Source: a virus. Taken from it: DNA of 31,069 bases. The notes beneath the pieces are model-generated. The model ran no database searches. It saw only the letters and a list, made by a program, of their open reading frames with translations, and had not been told where the DNA came from. Shown in pieces: positions 1 through 7,689 of the stretch (position 1 is the stretch's first letter; each line of letters opens with the position of its first letter). The DNA is taken from positions 1 to 31,069 of the IMG/VR virus record IMGVR_UViG_3300047325_000188, one strand, 5' to 3'. The position numbers were made by a program, and so were the translations under genes.

Positions 1-568
1 CAACGGAGCTGCCCGAGCCGTTGCCGACTTCAAATCCGACATTAAACGGATTGTGACCGGAGATTTCGAGGAGGAGCCCCTCGCCGGTTTGGTCCGGCGT
101 GTCGTTCCACCAAATGAGGCCGCGGTCGATGTTGTTGAAACCAGTCGCCCAGACGAGCGCCTCGACGGAGAACGAACTCGTTCCGTTCGGGTCATAAACG
201 CCATAGATTTGAGCGACGCTGTTCCCAGTTTCTTCCGCGCAGAGCGTTTGGTCGCCAACGAGTCCCGGAGCGTTCGATGCAATCGAATGGCCTTGCGAGC
301 CGCTGCCGGGGGTGCCGCTATTCCATCCGCCGACGTTCCCGGTGTCGATGTAATGCAGCGCACCGGTATTCTCGTTGAGGTTATAGAGGTGCGCGGCGCC
401 CATCGCCAACTGTTGCAAGTTGAAGGAGAGGTCGCTAATCGTAAGATGCGCGGTAAGGCTATCGGTAAGTTGCGCCGACGTGCCAGCCGAAAGAAACTGC
501 TCGCCGTTTTCAAGCAGAAGCGCGCCACCGCCCTCGATACCGAACGGCAGAACGAACGGGCTACTCAT
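1..568 (-). CDS. Lectin-like tail/fibre protein, N-terminal part (cut by window edge)
   Basis: The reading frame opens with ATG at 568 (protein begins MSSPFVLPFGIEGGGALLLE) and stays open for 189 codons to the window edge, so the C terminus is missing. The visible part is rich in G, N, S and aromatic residues. It includes a stretch around residues 145-170 (SFSVEALVWATGF, GLIWWNDTPDQTGEGLLLEI) that resembles the core strands of LamG/concanavalin A-like lectin domains: VEALVW on one strand, then a solvent-exposed W and a GLLLEI strand. It is the last gene of the tail cluster seen here, 5 bases after the stop of the preceding gene. Inference: a host-binding or fibre protein at the tail tip. The fold assignment is by eye, and a different beta-sandwich is possible. 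Confidence 0.75.
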   Translation of the reverse strand, partial: MSSPFVLPFGIEGGGALLLENGEQFLSAGTSAQLTDSLTAHLTISDLSFNLQQLAMGAAHLYNLNENTGALHYIDTGNVGGWNSGTPGSGSQGHSIASNAPGLVGDQTLCAEETGNSVAQIYGVYDPNGTSSFSVEALVWATGFNNIDRGLIWWNDTPDQTGEGLLLEISGHNPFNVGFEVGNGSGSSV

Positions 569-573
569 CGCGC

Positions 574-1095
574 CTAGAACTCAGAGGTCGTGAAGGTCAC
601 GACGACGGTGCCGAGACTGCCGTTTGGCGTAAAGACGCCGGTCGTCGCGTCGATGCTCCCGACGTCGCCCGAGATGCTCCACGTGCCGGACGGATTCGCG
701 ATAACCGTGCCGTTTGAGCCGGTGAGCCGTGCGTGAAACGTGAGCGGGACGTACCCGTTCGAGGTCACATTTGCGGGCGTGATGGCGAGCGTCCAGGTGA
801 CTGCTTGTGCGTATTCAACCGCAAGTTGCGCCACGCGAGCGCGAACGGTTTGATTCGACTGCGCAAATTCAATCGCGAGTTGCGCGAGCCGGGCGACGGA
901 TGAAGCGCCTGCCGTTTGCGCATATTCTATCCCAAGTTGGGATAGTCGCGCATGCGACGAGACGAGAATCGAGAGCGAGGCGTTCAGGCTTTTGGTGCCA
1001 ATGCCCTCCGTCGTCAAGGACGCGCTAAGTTGCGCATCGCCCTTTGCGGAGATGGTGAGGTCGGCAGAGGTCGAGATGCTAGTGTTCGTATACAT
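574..1095 (-). CDS. Tail-associated protein with three QLxxEYAQ repeats and an Ig-like domain
   Basis: A 173-residue protein starting at ATG 1095, 12 bases after the stop of the lectin-like gene before it. The first ~45 residues are S/T-rich. Residues 48-97 hold three near-copies of ARLxQLxIEYAQ, about 18-19 residues apart. Residues ~100-173 look like a bacterial Ig-like (Big-type) domain: it begins LAITPANVTSNG, contains GTWSISGDVGSIDATTGVFTP and ends VVTFTTSEF, a pattern typical of Big_2 domains in phage and bacterial surface proteins. The QLxVE repeat type is common in phage tail proteins of unknown role. Inference: a virion surface or fibre accessory protein that helps adhesion. No catalytic motif is visible. 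Confidence 0.75.
   Translation of the reverse strand: MYTNTSISTSADLTISAKGDAQLSASLTTEGIGTKSLNASLSILVSSHARLSQLGIEYAQTAGASSVARLAQLAIEFAQSNQTVRARVAQLAVEYAQAVTWTLAITPANVTSNGYVPLTFHARLTGSNGTVIANPSGTWSISGDVGSIDATTGVFTPNGSLGTVVVTFTTSEF
805..954 (-). repeat. Three tandem repeats coding ARxxQLxxE[YF]AQ
   Basis: Three divergent direct repeats of about 54-57 bases encode residues 48-60, 67-79 and 85-97 of the host protein (HARLSQLGIEYAQ, VARLAQLAIEFAQ, RARVAQLAVEYAQ). The amino acids are kept better than the bases, so the repeats seem to be maintained at protein level. Confidence 0.8.
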
Positions 1096-1107
1096 CGAAC
1101 ACCCGCG

Positions 1108-2136
1108 CTAGACGGTAACCTTTATCGCGCCCTGAATGGCAGAAAGGTCGGTCGGAACCCACGGTGCGCTCGTAAGCGGATTCGTGTCGAAGTTCTTGCG
1201 GGCATACGTGTAGCCGGAGCCGAGCGCGATATTCCCGCCGAACGATTCGGTCGTGCCGTTGCCGACGCCAAGCGCGATGCTGCGACCGCCGCTTGCGTCT
1301 TTGCGCGTGTAGCCGCTCACCTGAACCGCAAGAACGGAATTGACCGTATTGGAAATGGCAGCCATAACGTAGGCGTCTTCGAGGTTGACGGCATTGGCGC
1401 CGTTGTAGTTCGAGTCTCCGGTGGGCGGGTTTTCCGCAGCATTGCCGTGGTTGGTTCCCGAGCTTGGGGTCCACTGCGTCACGCGACCCGCGCCCGTCGG
1501 GAGCAAATACCCGACGTGGATGTCCCCGTCGAAGCCGTTGTTATACGAGCCGGTCGCGTCGTTGATGTAGACGTCTCCGCCGTACCAAAGGTTGGCCGCG
1601 GCGCTCGCGAATCCGGCGGCGTTCGCGTAGGAATTCGCCGACTTGGCCGTCACGACGTTCGTCGCGGTCGCCACCGAGGCCGAGTTGAGTTGCACGGAGA
1701 CCGAGCCGGTCGCCCCGGTCTCGAACGTCACTTTGAGTTCGAGGTAGAAGGCCGAGCCCGCCGAGACCAGGCCGCTCGCCGAGGAGGCGATGACCGTGAA
1801 GCCGGTCGCGTAGTCGCTGTTTGTCGTATTTGTGACGGCAACCGAGCCGTCAGCGCGCAGCGCGACACCGCACTGGAAGGTTCCGGCGTCCCAGAAGCCC
1901 ATGAGGAGGGTCGTGGGAACGGAGCCGCCGGGAATGATAAACCGCGCGCCGATGATAAGCTCGTTCGCGTTTTCGCCCAGGTTGACGTAGCCCTCGCCTG
2001 CGGCGCTAAACGTGAGCCCCTGGGGGGCGACGCCGTCGGGGTTGTGGCTCGTAATCGTTAAGTTGCCGGGGCTGCTGTATTTCGCGGCGATTTGCGCCGA
2101 GTCGTACGTTTGAGCCGAGTCAAGGAAAAGGTTCAC
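1108..2136 (-). CDS. Concanavalin/LamG-like virion protein
   Basis: A 342-residue protein that starts at GTG 2136, with GGAGG six bases upstream (a strong ribosome site). There is no signal peptide or membrane segment. The first ~200 residues alternate short beta-strand-like stretches. These include LTFSAAGEGYVNLGENANELIIGARFII, GFWDAGTFQCGVALRADGSVAV and SAFYLELKVTFETGATGSVSVQLN, an order (strand, exposed aromatic, YLELKV strand, SVSVQLN) common in lectin-like laminin-G folds of phage tail proteins. The C-terminal part (VNLEDAYVMAAISN, APWVPTDLSAIQGAIKV) matches the end of the module often seen in phage fibre-like proteins. It follows the spike gene directly. Inference: a tail-tip adhesin or fibre subunit; the precise position is unknown. 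Confidence 0.75.
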   Translation of the reverse strand: MNLFLDSAQTYDSAQIAAKYSSPGNLTITSHNPDGVAPQGLTFSAAGEGYVNLGENANELIIGARFIIPGGSVPTTLLMGFWDAGTFQCGVALRADGSVAVTNTTNSDYATGFTVIASSASGLVSAGSAFYLELKVTFETGATGSVSVQLNSASVATATNVVTAKSANSYANAAGFASAAANLWYGGDVYINDATGSYNNGFDGDIHVGYLLPTGAGRVTQWTPSSGTNHGNAAENPPTGDSNYNGANAVNLEDAYVMAAISNTVNSVLAVQVSGYTRKDASGGRSIALGVGNGTTESFGGNIALGSGYTYARKNFDTNPLTSAPWVPTDLSAIQGAIKVTV

Positions 2137-2196
2137 GTCGGGCCTCCCAAGGCGTCCTTGTCCTATACGGCGACGGGCCTCTAGGCGCCTCGCTCC

Positions 2197-3093
2197 CTAG
2201 GTGGCCTGGGTCGCAGTCGTGCCTATCGGGTCGGGAGCGGGCGAGGCCGGAATACCGCTCGTGTCGATGCCCGACTGGACCCCAATATGGATGTGCTCGT
2301 TGAAGGCATCGGTGAGCGCTTGGACGTCGCTCTTGAAGGCAAGCTCCTGGGCCCCGTCCTCGCTGCCGATGTAGACGTGCGGCGCGAGGAGATTGAGGTT
2401 CTCGACCGCGGTCACGGTAATGTTGCCGTTTTGGTCGATATTCACGCTCGCGCCGGAGGGCATCGCGATAGAGAGCAAGCACTCGCCGACCGCGGGCTCG
2501 TCGAGCGTAACCCTGGCGCCGGACGGCATGTTGATGTCGAGCTTCCCGCGCTCGGGCGGGTTGGGTGGGACGTAGGGCGCCGGAGGGACGACGGGTGCCG
2601 GGGGGTAGTCGGGCGGCGGATACTCCGAAAACTCGATAAAGGCGCCCGAGTAGAAGCCGATGGTGAAGATGACCGGGGAGCCCAGGTCTGGGCCCGCGGC
2701 CGTCGCCGATGAGCCGTAATTGCGGAATCGAATGAAGCTCTGCGTCTCTTCGTGATGCACGACGAGGTCGTCGGGATACTCGAACCAGGATGGAAGCGGG
2801 TCCGCATACGCCGGGACCGAGGACTGGTTGAACACGTGGCCCCAGGCCGTCGCAAACTGAGGCGAGCCCTTGACGCAATAGATGCCAGCCTGCATGCCGT
2901 TGCGAGCGTTGCGCGTGACGCCAGCCGGTGCCATCCACGGAATCCGAGAAGCAAGGAAGCTATTGTCGATGGGCAAGACGTCGACGTAAAGTTGCTTACG
3001 ATAGCGACCGCTCGTCGTGACCGGATAGACCTTCGTCACCGTCCCGGTGATGAAGGGCATGTCGAACCACTGAACCCGGTGGTTGCGCGCCAT
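2197..3093 (-). CDS. Baseplate spike/puncturing protein (gpV/gp5-like)
   Basis: A 298-residue protein starting at ATG 3093, with GGAGG seven bases upstream, directly after the hub stop codon. The N-terminal ~120 residues contain an OB-like segment (FITGTVTKVYPV, LYVDVLPID), as in phage spike proteins. A proline-rich linker (residues ~165-190, PPPDYPPAPVVPP) leads into a series of short strands: KLDINMPSGARVTL, LLSIAMPSGASVNID, GNITVTAVENLNLLAPHVYIGS. This is the pattern of the C-terminal beta-helix of gpV/gp5 spikes. Near the end FNEHIHIGVQSG provides HxH-type residues, as in metal-binding tips of spikes. The position after the hub protein supports this. Inference: the trimeric membrane-piercing needle. 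Confidence 0.8.
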   Translation of the reverse strand: MARNHRVQWFDMPFITGTVTKVYPVTTSGRYRKQLYVDVLPIDNSFLASRIPWMAPAGVTRNARNGMQAGIYCVKGSPQFATAWGHVFNQSSVPAYADPLPSWFEYPDDLVVHHEETQSFIRFRNYGSSATAAGPDLGSPVIFTIGFYSGAFIEFSEYPPPDYPPAPVVPPAPYVPPNPPERGKLDINMPSGARVTLDEPAVGECLLSIAMPSGASVNIDQNGNITVTAVENLNLLAPHVYIGSEDGAQELAFKSDVQALTDAFNEHIHIGVQSGIDTSGIPASPAPDPIGTTATQAT

Positions 3094-4512
3094 CTATTTG
3101 CCTCCCGGGAACCGAAGCGACAGCGTGGTTCTCCAGTCTTGGCCAAAGCTCCCCGAATGCTCGATGTGCTCGATGTACCACGGCTGATTCGTCGTGGCCG
3201 CCTTCGCCGTTTTGACGGGAACGGTGATGCGCTGGCCGACGCGCCAGGCCGTCGAGCCGCGGATAACCAAGTGCATACGGAAGAGGCTGTTGTGGTACAG
3301 TTGCACCGCTTTGCGCTGGACCTCGGCATCCGCGGTGCTAATCGCGTAGAACGCTTCGAACGTCGCGGAACGAAAGCCGTACGTTTTGACAATTTGCTCG
3401 GAAGTGAGCGCTTGCGCATCGGAGATGCCGCCCGCGAACCCAAGACTCGCAGCGTAGCCCTTGACGAATTCGACGGCGTATTGTGCCGACATCGCGCCGT
3501 ACGGGATAACCGTCAGGAACGTGATGAGGTCGGCGTCATCCATGCTGATTTGGCAGTCGTAAATATCGCTCGCGTTGAGGACGCCGGTCGGAGTCTGCGT
3601 CGTCCAGGCGTTGATAGCCGAGTCGAAAATGAGTTGGCCGATTTCGTTGACGAAGAGCCGGAATGCCGGGGGGTTGCGAAGCTCCATCGCGTTCGCCCAC
3701 GTCGAGCCGGTCGTGACGCTAAAGGGTGGAAAATTCGAGTAGCTGAGGTTTTGGAAAGTCGGGTCGAGGGCGTCCGTGCGCACGAAGTTGCGCCAAGGGA
3801 AGCCGTACGCAAGAAAAGTCTGATTCTCGTCCGGCGTTACTTCGAGGGCGGGCACCGCAAGCTCGATGTCCTTGGTCACGACGAGGTCGAGCACGTTCAG
3901 TAGGAGTTGCGTTCCCGACGTCGGTCCGCTCAAGACGATGGTCAGCGCGTTTTGATAGATAGCGCTGAGGTACGCGATGGACGCCGCCGGGACGTTCGCG
4001 TCGTTCATGTAGAAGATTTTGGTGAGGTCTTTGCCGGAAATCGAAATGTGCGCCGACGGCTGGTCGCTCATCGTCAGCGGAACCTCGACCGGATTGTCCG
4101 CTAAGCCAATCATCACGCACGATGCCGAACCCATCGCCACCATGCTCGCCAGGTCTCCGTACGAAAGGTTCGTATTGAGCGCGTCGAGCGTCGAGCCGGT
4201 CGGGCCGAGCGGAATCGTGTTGGGGTCATCGACCCGCGTGCGAAAAGCATAGATGGCGACAAGGTCCATCGGCCCCATCACCGAGGCATAGGCTTTGACG
4301 ACGGGGTTCGGCTGGCCGGTCTGCGTGTAGGGGTCGACATAGGGAATCGTCAGCGAAAATTGTCCGGCATCGCCCGAGTCATCTTTACTCGTCGAGAATT
4401 CCAGCACATCGTAAAACACGAACGGCGTCGGGGCGAAGGGCGAAATCGCAATCGCGACCCACTTGATTTTGTCGTCGCCCCAGTACGGGCCGTACTCGGT
4501 CTCTGGATACAT
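3094..4512 (-). CDS. Baseplate hub protein (gpD/gp27-like)
   Basis: A 472-residue protein whose ATG at 4512 overlaps the previous stop by one base (TGATG). The N terminus (VAIAISPFAPTPFVFYDVLEFSTSKDDSGDAGQFSLTIPY) fits the first beta-barrel of hub proteins, where a field of co-ordinated strands describes tilted planes. The middle holds ISISGKDLTKIFYMND, close to the 'v.G.D.....' segment of late-control-D type hubs. The C-terminal region (WRVGQRITVPV, QPWYIEHIEHSGSFGQDWRTTLSLRFP) is the typical ending of hub proteins. The gene lies between a tail protein and the spike, the normal place. Identification is by motif and position, not by a catalytic residue. Confidence 0.8.
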   Translation of the reverse strand: MYPETEYGPYWGDDKIKWVAIAISPFAPTPFVFYDVLEFSTSKDDSGDAGQFSLTIPYVDPYTQTGQPNPVVKAYASVMGPMDLVAIYAFRTRVDDPNTIPLGPTGSTLDALNTNLSYGDLASMVAMGSASCVMIGLADNPVEVPLTMSDQPSAHISISGKDLTKIFYMNDANVPAASIAYLSAIYQNALTIVLSGPTSGTQLLLNVLDLVVTKDIELAVPALEVTPDENQTFLAYGFPWRNFVRTDALDPTFQNLSYSNFPPFSVTTGSTWANAMELRNPPAFRLFVNEIGQLIFDSAINAWTTQTPTGVLNASDIYDCQISMDDADLITFLTVIPYGAMSAQYAVEFVKGYAASLGFAGGISDAQALTSEQIVKTYGFRSATFEAFYAISTADAEVQRKAVQLYHNSLFRMHLVIRGSTAWRVGQRITVPVKTAKAATTNQPWYIEHIEHSGSFGQDWRTTLSLRFPGGK

Positions 4513-5291
4513 CAGTCGGGTACGGCAGTGAGCGCGTCAAGCGCGGCTTGCGCCTGCTCTTGCGCGACCTGAAGCGACGCTCCGATAGATTGCGGCGAGA
4601 CGTTCGGCGTGCCGGACGAGTAGTCGTAGAGAATCGTCGCTTGGATGCGCAACACGCCACGATTCGGATTGTCCGCGTCCTGCGTGAGCGAAACGCCGTC
4701 TTGCGTGATGACGTACGAGCGTCCGAGGTAGCTATCGTGGAAGCGCAGCGTGAACGGCGTATCGCCGGAATTCGGCGCGCTCATCTTCGCGGTCCCGAGT
4801 TGGTCGAAAAACTGCTGCACCTGTGCCGAGGGCGTCGGACTCCAAATGACAATCGCTTCGATGTCGAGCGAGCCTGGCGCGAGTCCAAACTCGTTGACGT
4901 GGTAGCCCGCGAGCGACTGCTGGATGCTTTGCCGCGCGCGGCGCTCGTAGTTGATGCGTTGCGCGAAGCCGTTTATCGAAGGGCTTACCGCGACGTCGAA
5001 CGTGAGCGATGAGACTGGCGGAAGCCCGGAGCCGCCGACAGCCACGCCGGAGGTCGCGGATTTCACGCGCGTCGCCGAGTAAAGCTCCAGCGTGAAGGTC
5101 CGCTTTGCCGGATTGGTGACCAGTCCGCTCGGACCCGTCGTCTTACCCGCACCACTCGCCGTTTGCGCAGCCGAGAGTTGTCCCGCTTGCGCACGCGAAG
5201 CCGCTACTGCCTGCGCGGCAGCATAGACGGCCTGGGCGCGAGCATCATAGATGTAAATGACTTGCTGCGCGATATTCGAGAGAAAGCTCAT
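4512..5291 (-). CDS. Baseplate/tail protein between tape measure and hub
   Basis: A 259-residue protein starting at ATG 5291, one base after the tape-measure stop. The N-terminal 50 residues are Ala/Gln-rich and probably helical (residues ~15-45, RAQAVYAAAQAVAASRAQAG). The rest is beta-rich: TFTLELYSATRVKS, IEAIVIWSPTPSAQVQQFFDQLG, TPFTLRFHDSYLGRSYVITQDG, NRGVLRIQATILYDY. Its place right after the tape measure and before the hub is where the gp53/LysM-like or distal-tail-type baseplate proteins sit. Which one cannot be decided by eye. No enzymatic motif seen. Inference: an inner baseplate or tail-tube-cap protein. Confidence 0.65.
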   Translation of the reverse strand: MSFLSNIAQQVIYIYDARAQAVYAAAQAVAASRAQAGQLSAAQTASGAGKTTGPSGLVTNPAKRTFTLELYSATRVKSATSGVAVGGSGLPPVSSLTFDVAVSPSINGFAQRINYERRARQSIQQSLAGYHVNEFGLAPGSLDIEAIVIWSPTPSAQVQQFFDQLGTAKMSAPNSGDTPFTLRFHDSYLGRSYVITQDGVSLTQDADNPNRGVLRIQATILYDYSSGTPNVSPQSIGASLQVAQEQAQAALDALTAVPD

Positions 5292-5292
5292 T

Positions 5293-7428
5293 TTAGAAGC
5301 TCGCTACGGGACGAGAAGAGATGCGACCACCGGCGTTGGGCTTGTCGTGGTCTTTGACGAATTTCGCCGTTATTTGAATCTTACCGCCAGGGACTTTCAC
5401 CGAGTTGTTCAGCGTGCTTACGAGCCGGTCGGCGTAGTCGTTCGTTCCCGCCGCGTTGGGATTCCCGGCGTTATAGATGCCACCGATGCGGCGAACGTCG
5501 TGGTGGCTTTCCCAGTCGGACGAAATCAAGCTCGCAGCGAGGTCCGCGGCCTCCGCGGCGTTCATCCCGTTATGGTGCGTTTTGAGCCACTTTGCCCAGG
5601 TGCGGTCGTCGATTTGGAACATGCCGTGACCGTGACCGTGGTCGCCCAGGCCGTTCTTATCGAGCGTGCCCCCGAAGGCGCTTTCCATATCCGGCAGCGC
5701 AGCGAGCAAGAGCGGCGGGATGCCGTGCTTTCGCGCCGCCGCGTTGATGATGTCCGCGTGCGGTCCCACGTAGGCGGCATCGACCGCAAGAGCACCGGCG
5801 ACAGAGTTATTGACGCCCTGCGCTCGCAGGCTCGCATACGTCAAGCTATCGGCGAACGGGTTGCGCTTGAGGCGCCTTCCGTTCACGGTGCCGTGCTGGA
5901 TGTCTTGCTCCAGGCCCTCGACGGCGAAACCCAGTGCAATCGGAGCCGCAATCGGGCCCGCAATCTTTCCGAGCAAACCGCGCACCCCGGCCGCTCCGGC
6001 GGCGCCGCCAAGACCCGGCAGTGCGCCGATGAGCTTGCCCGTCAGGATGGCGCCCACGATAGCCACCGTCGAAAGCTCGATGGCGGTGACCACCGGATTT
6101 TGCTGTCCGAGCGCGTCGAACACGTGGACGAGCGAATCGAGCCCCTTCTTGCCGTCGGCCGTCATCGTATTCTCGGCTCGCGCCATCCACTGCTGAACCT
6201 GTCCAGCCGGAGTCGCCATCGCTGCCTGCGCTCGCCCGTAGTCCGGGCTGCCCGGGTCCGTCGCGAAGCTCCAGGAGTTGCCGTTCTTCGCGTAGAGCGC
6301 AGCGAGCGTGCGAGCTTGGTCTTGGCCGACGAGCCCGACGAGCGCCATGCCGCCTCGAAGCGTGTTCGGGTCGCCGGATTCGCGCGTAAGCTCGCGCAGG
6401 ATGCGGAATGAATTCGCGTTATTCGGGCCGCTCCGGCCGTAGAGGGCGTCGAGCGGCGAGACCCCGGCGCGATAGGAGAGTGCCGCGCGCCGAATGTCTG
6501 AGTCGGCCCCGGTGGAGACGCCTTGGATGGCCGAAAAAGCCGCACCGGCACCTGCGGCCGTTCCAAAGAAGCCGCCGAGTTGCCCCATGCGCGCCATGAA
6601 GGCCGAGGGCCCGGCGGCCGACTGGTTGAGTTCCGGGTTGGAATACTGAAGGGCTGCGAGCGCCGAGGTGGCCGCGCCGATGAATTCCTCGGTCCGGCGC
6701 CCGAAGTTGCCGCCGTGCTCCGCGCCGCCGAACAAGGCGCCCGCCGCGCTCGAAAAAGACTCTCCATTGAGCGCTGTAGCGCCGCCAACGAGTCCGGCGA
6801 CCTGAGATGGCTCAAGACCGTACGAACGCGCCAGGCGGGCCATAAGCGGGGCTGCGCTGGCCGCTTGCGCGGCGTTGGCTCCCGACGAACGGCCGTACTG
6901 GGCCATCGCGTCGGTCATTACCTGAACGCTGTAGCCGTACTTCTCGCCCGAGTAGGCCGCGGACTGAATTCGATTCAGGTTTCCGGCGAAGCCCGAGCCC
7001 ATCCCGACCGACAGCGCCGCCGCGGCCTTGACCGAGGCTTTCTCGAACTCGTAGGCCATCCGAATGGACTGCCCGACGATGACGCCGACCGCGGTGACGG
7101 CCGCGCCGACCGAGGTGATGCCGATGAGGCTCCCGAGGCCGCCGCCCATGCCTGAGCTTCGGACCACGGTCGAGGCCAGGTTTTGAAACTGCTCGCCGAG
7201 CCCCTTGACCTGATTGGTAAGCCGCTTGGCCTCATCGCTCGACGAGCCGAAGTTCTTGCGAACGTCGTTGAGCCCGTCGGCCATCTTTTTGAACTTGACC
7301 GTCTCGGCGTCGTTGGGGCCCTTGACGGCAGCCGACGCCTTCGCGAGCGCCTCAACGTCGCGGGCAAATTCTTTGAGCCTGCCCTCCGTTCTATCGACGA
7401 GCGATAGTTGGAGCTTGACGTCGGAGAT
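5293..7428 (-). CDS. Tape measure protein with C-terminal lysozyme-like domain
   Basis: This protein fixes tail length and may help cross the cell wall. It is long, helical and rich in Ala/Gly. It has hydrophobic stretches near residues 95-115 and 445-515. The last ~170 residues hold a soluble lytic transglycosylase/lysozyme-like (SLT) domain: ALPDMESAFGGT contains the ES catalytic Glu, HGMFQIDDRTW is the G-x-FQI motif, and GGIYNAGNPNAAGTNDYADRLV is the YNxG region. The first ATG is at 7284 (663 residues), but the frame reads on cleanly upstream (SDVKLQLSLVDRTEGRLKEF) to 7428. That stretch contains no ATG, GTG, TTG or CTG, so the natural start may be the ATC at 7428 (711 residues) after AGAGGG. 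The exact start is uncertain; the identity is not. Confidence 0.88.
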   Translation of the reverse strand: MSDVKLQLSLVDRTEGRLKEFARDVEALAKASAAVKGPNDAETVKFKKMADGLNDVRKNFGSSSDEAKRLTNQVKGLGEQFQNLASTVVRSSGMGGGLGSLIGITSVGAAVTAVGVIVGQSIRMAYEFEKASVKAAAALSVGMGSGFAGNLNRIQSAAYSGEKYGYSVQVMTDAMAQYGRSSGANAAQAASAAPLMARLARSYGLEPSQVAGLVGGATALNGESFSSAAGALFGGAEHGGNFGRRTEEFIGAATSALAALQYSNPELNQSAAGPSAFMARMGQLGGFFGTAAGAGAAFSAIQGVSTGADSDIRRAALSYRAGVSPLDALYGRSGPNNANSFRILRELTRESGDPNTLRGGMALVGLVGQDQARTLAALYAKNGNSWSFATDPGSPDYGRAQAAMATPAGQVQQWMARAENTMTADGKKGLDSLVHVFDALGQQNPVVTAIELSTVAIVGAILTGKLIGALPGLGGAAGAAGVRGLLGKIAGPIAAPIALGFAVEGLEQDIQHGTVNGRRLKRNPFADSLTYASLRAQGVNNSVAGALAVDAAYVGPHADIINAAARKHGIPPLLLAALPDMESAFGGTLDKNGLGDHGHGHGMFQIDDRTWAKWLKTHHNGMNAAEAADLAASLISSDWESHHDVRRIGGIYNAGNPNAAGTNDYADRLVSTLNNSVKVPGGKIQITAKFVKDHDKPNAGGRISSRPVASF

Positions 7429-7434
7429 GGCGAA

Positions 7435-7689
7435 CTACCCTCTGGAGCGCTTGCGGAGTGCCTCTAAGGTTCGCTCGAAGGTGTCTACGTCGCCTCTCTT
7501 GACCACGCGCGAGCGCCCGGGACCGGCCGCCCGGCGGGTTGCTAATTCGGCGATTTCGGCTTCACAGAGTCCGAACAACGTGTAGTGGACTTCGGTCCAG
7601 CAGGACGTCGGCATGGGCTGCCCTGCTTTAAGGTGAGTCAGGTGTTGCCCGAGAAGAACGCCGCCTAGTTCACCCGACTGAAGTAAAAA
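7435..7689 (-). CDS. Tail assembly chaperone, -1 frame extension (GT-like)
   Basis: In the -1 frame relative to the preceding chaperone, codons stay open past its stop and end at 7435, just before the tape measure. The likely slip site is the run of five T at 7689-7685 (frame 0 reads CGT TTT TAC), where a P-site Phe tRNA can move from TTT to TTT. Slippage would add about 84 residues: FLLQSGELGGVLLGQHLTHL, then TSCWTEVHYTLFGLCEAEIAELATRR and a basic tail ending LRKRSRG. Known family fact: tail chaperones upstream of tape measures commonly make a short G and a frameshifted GT form. An independent start at ATG 7614 (59 residues) is the alternative. The slip site is weaker than the classic XXXYYYZ. 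Confidence 0.55.
   Translation of the reverse strand, partial: FLLQSGELGGVLLGQHLTHLKAGQPMPTSCWTEVHYTLFGLCEAEIAELATRRAAGPGRSRVVKRGDVDTFERTLEALRKRSRG

Noticed and set aside
5257-6411. A 384-codon plus-strand frame opposite the tape measure
   Set aside because: Same reason: in-register antisense of a long recognised gene. Unlike the intein nuclease it carries no recognisable domain.
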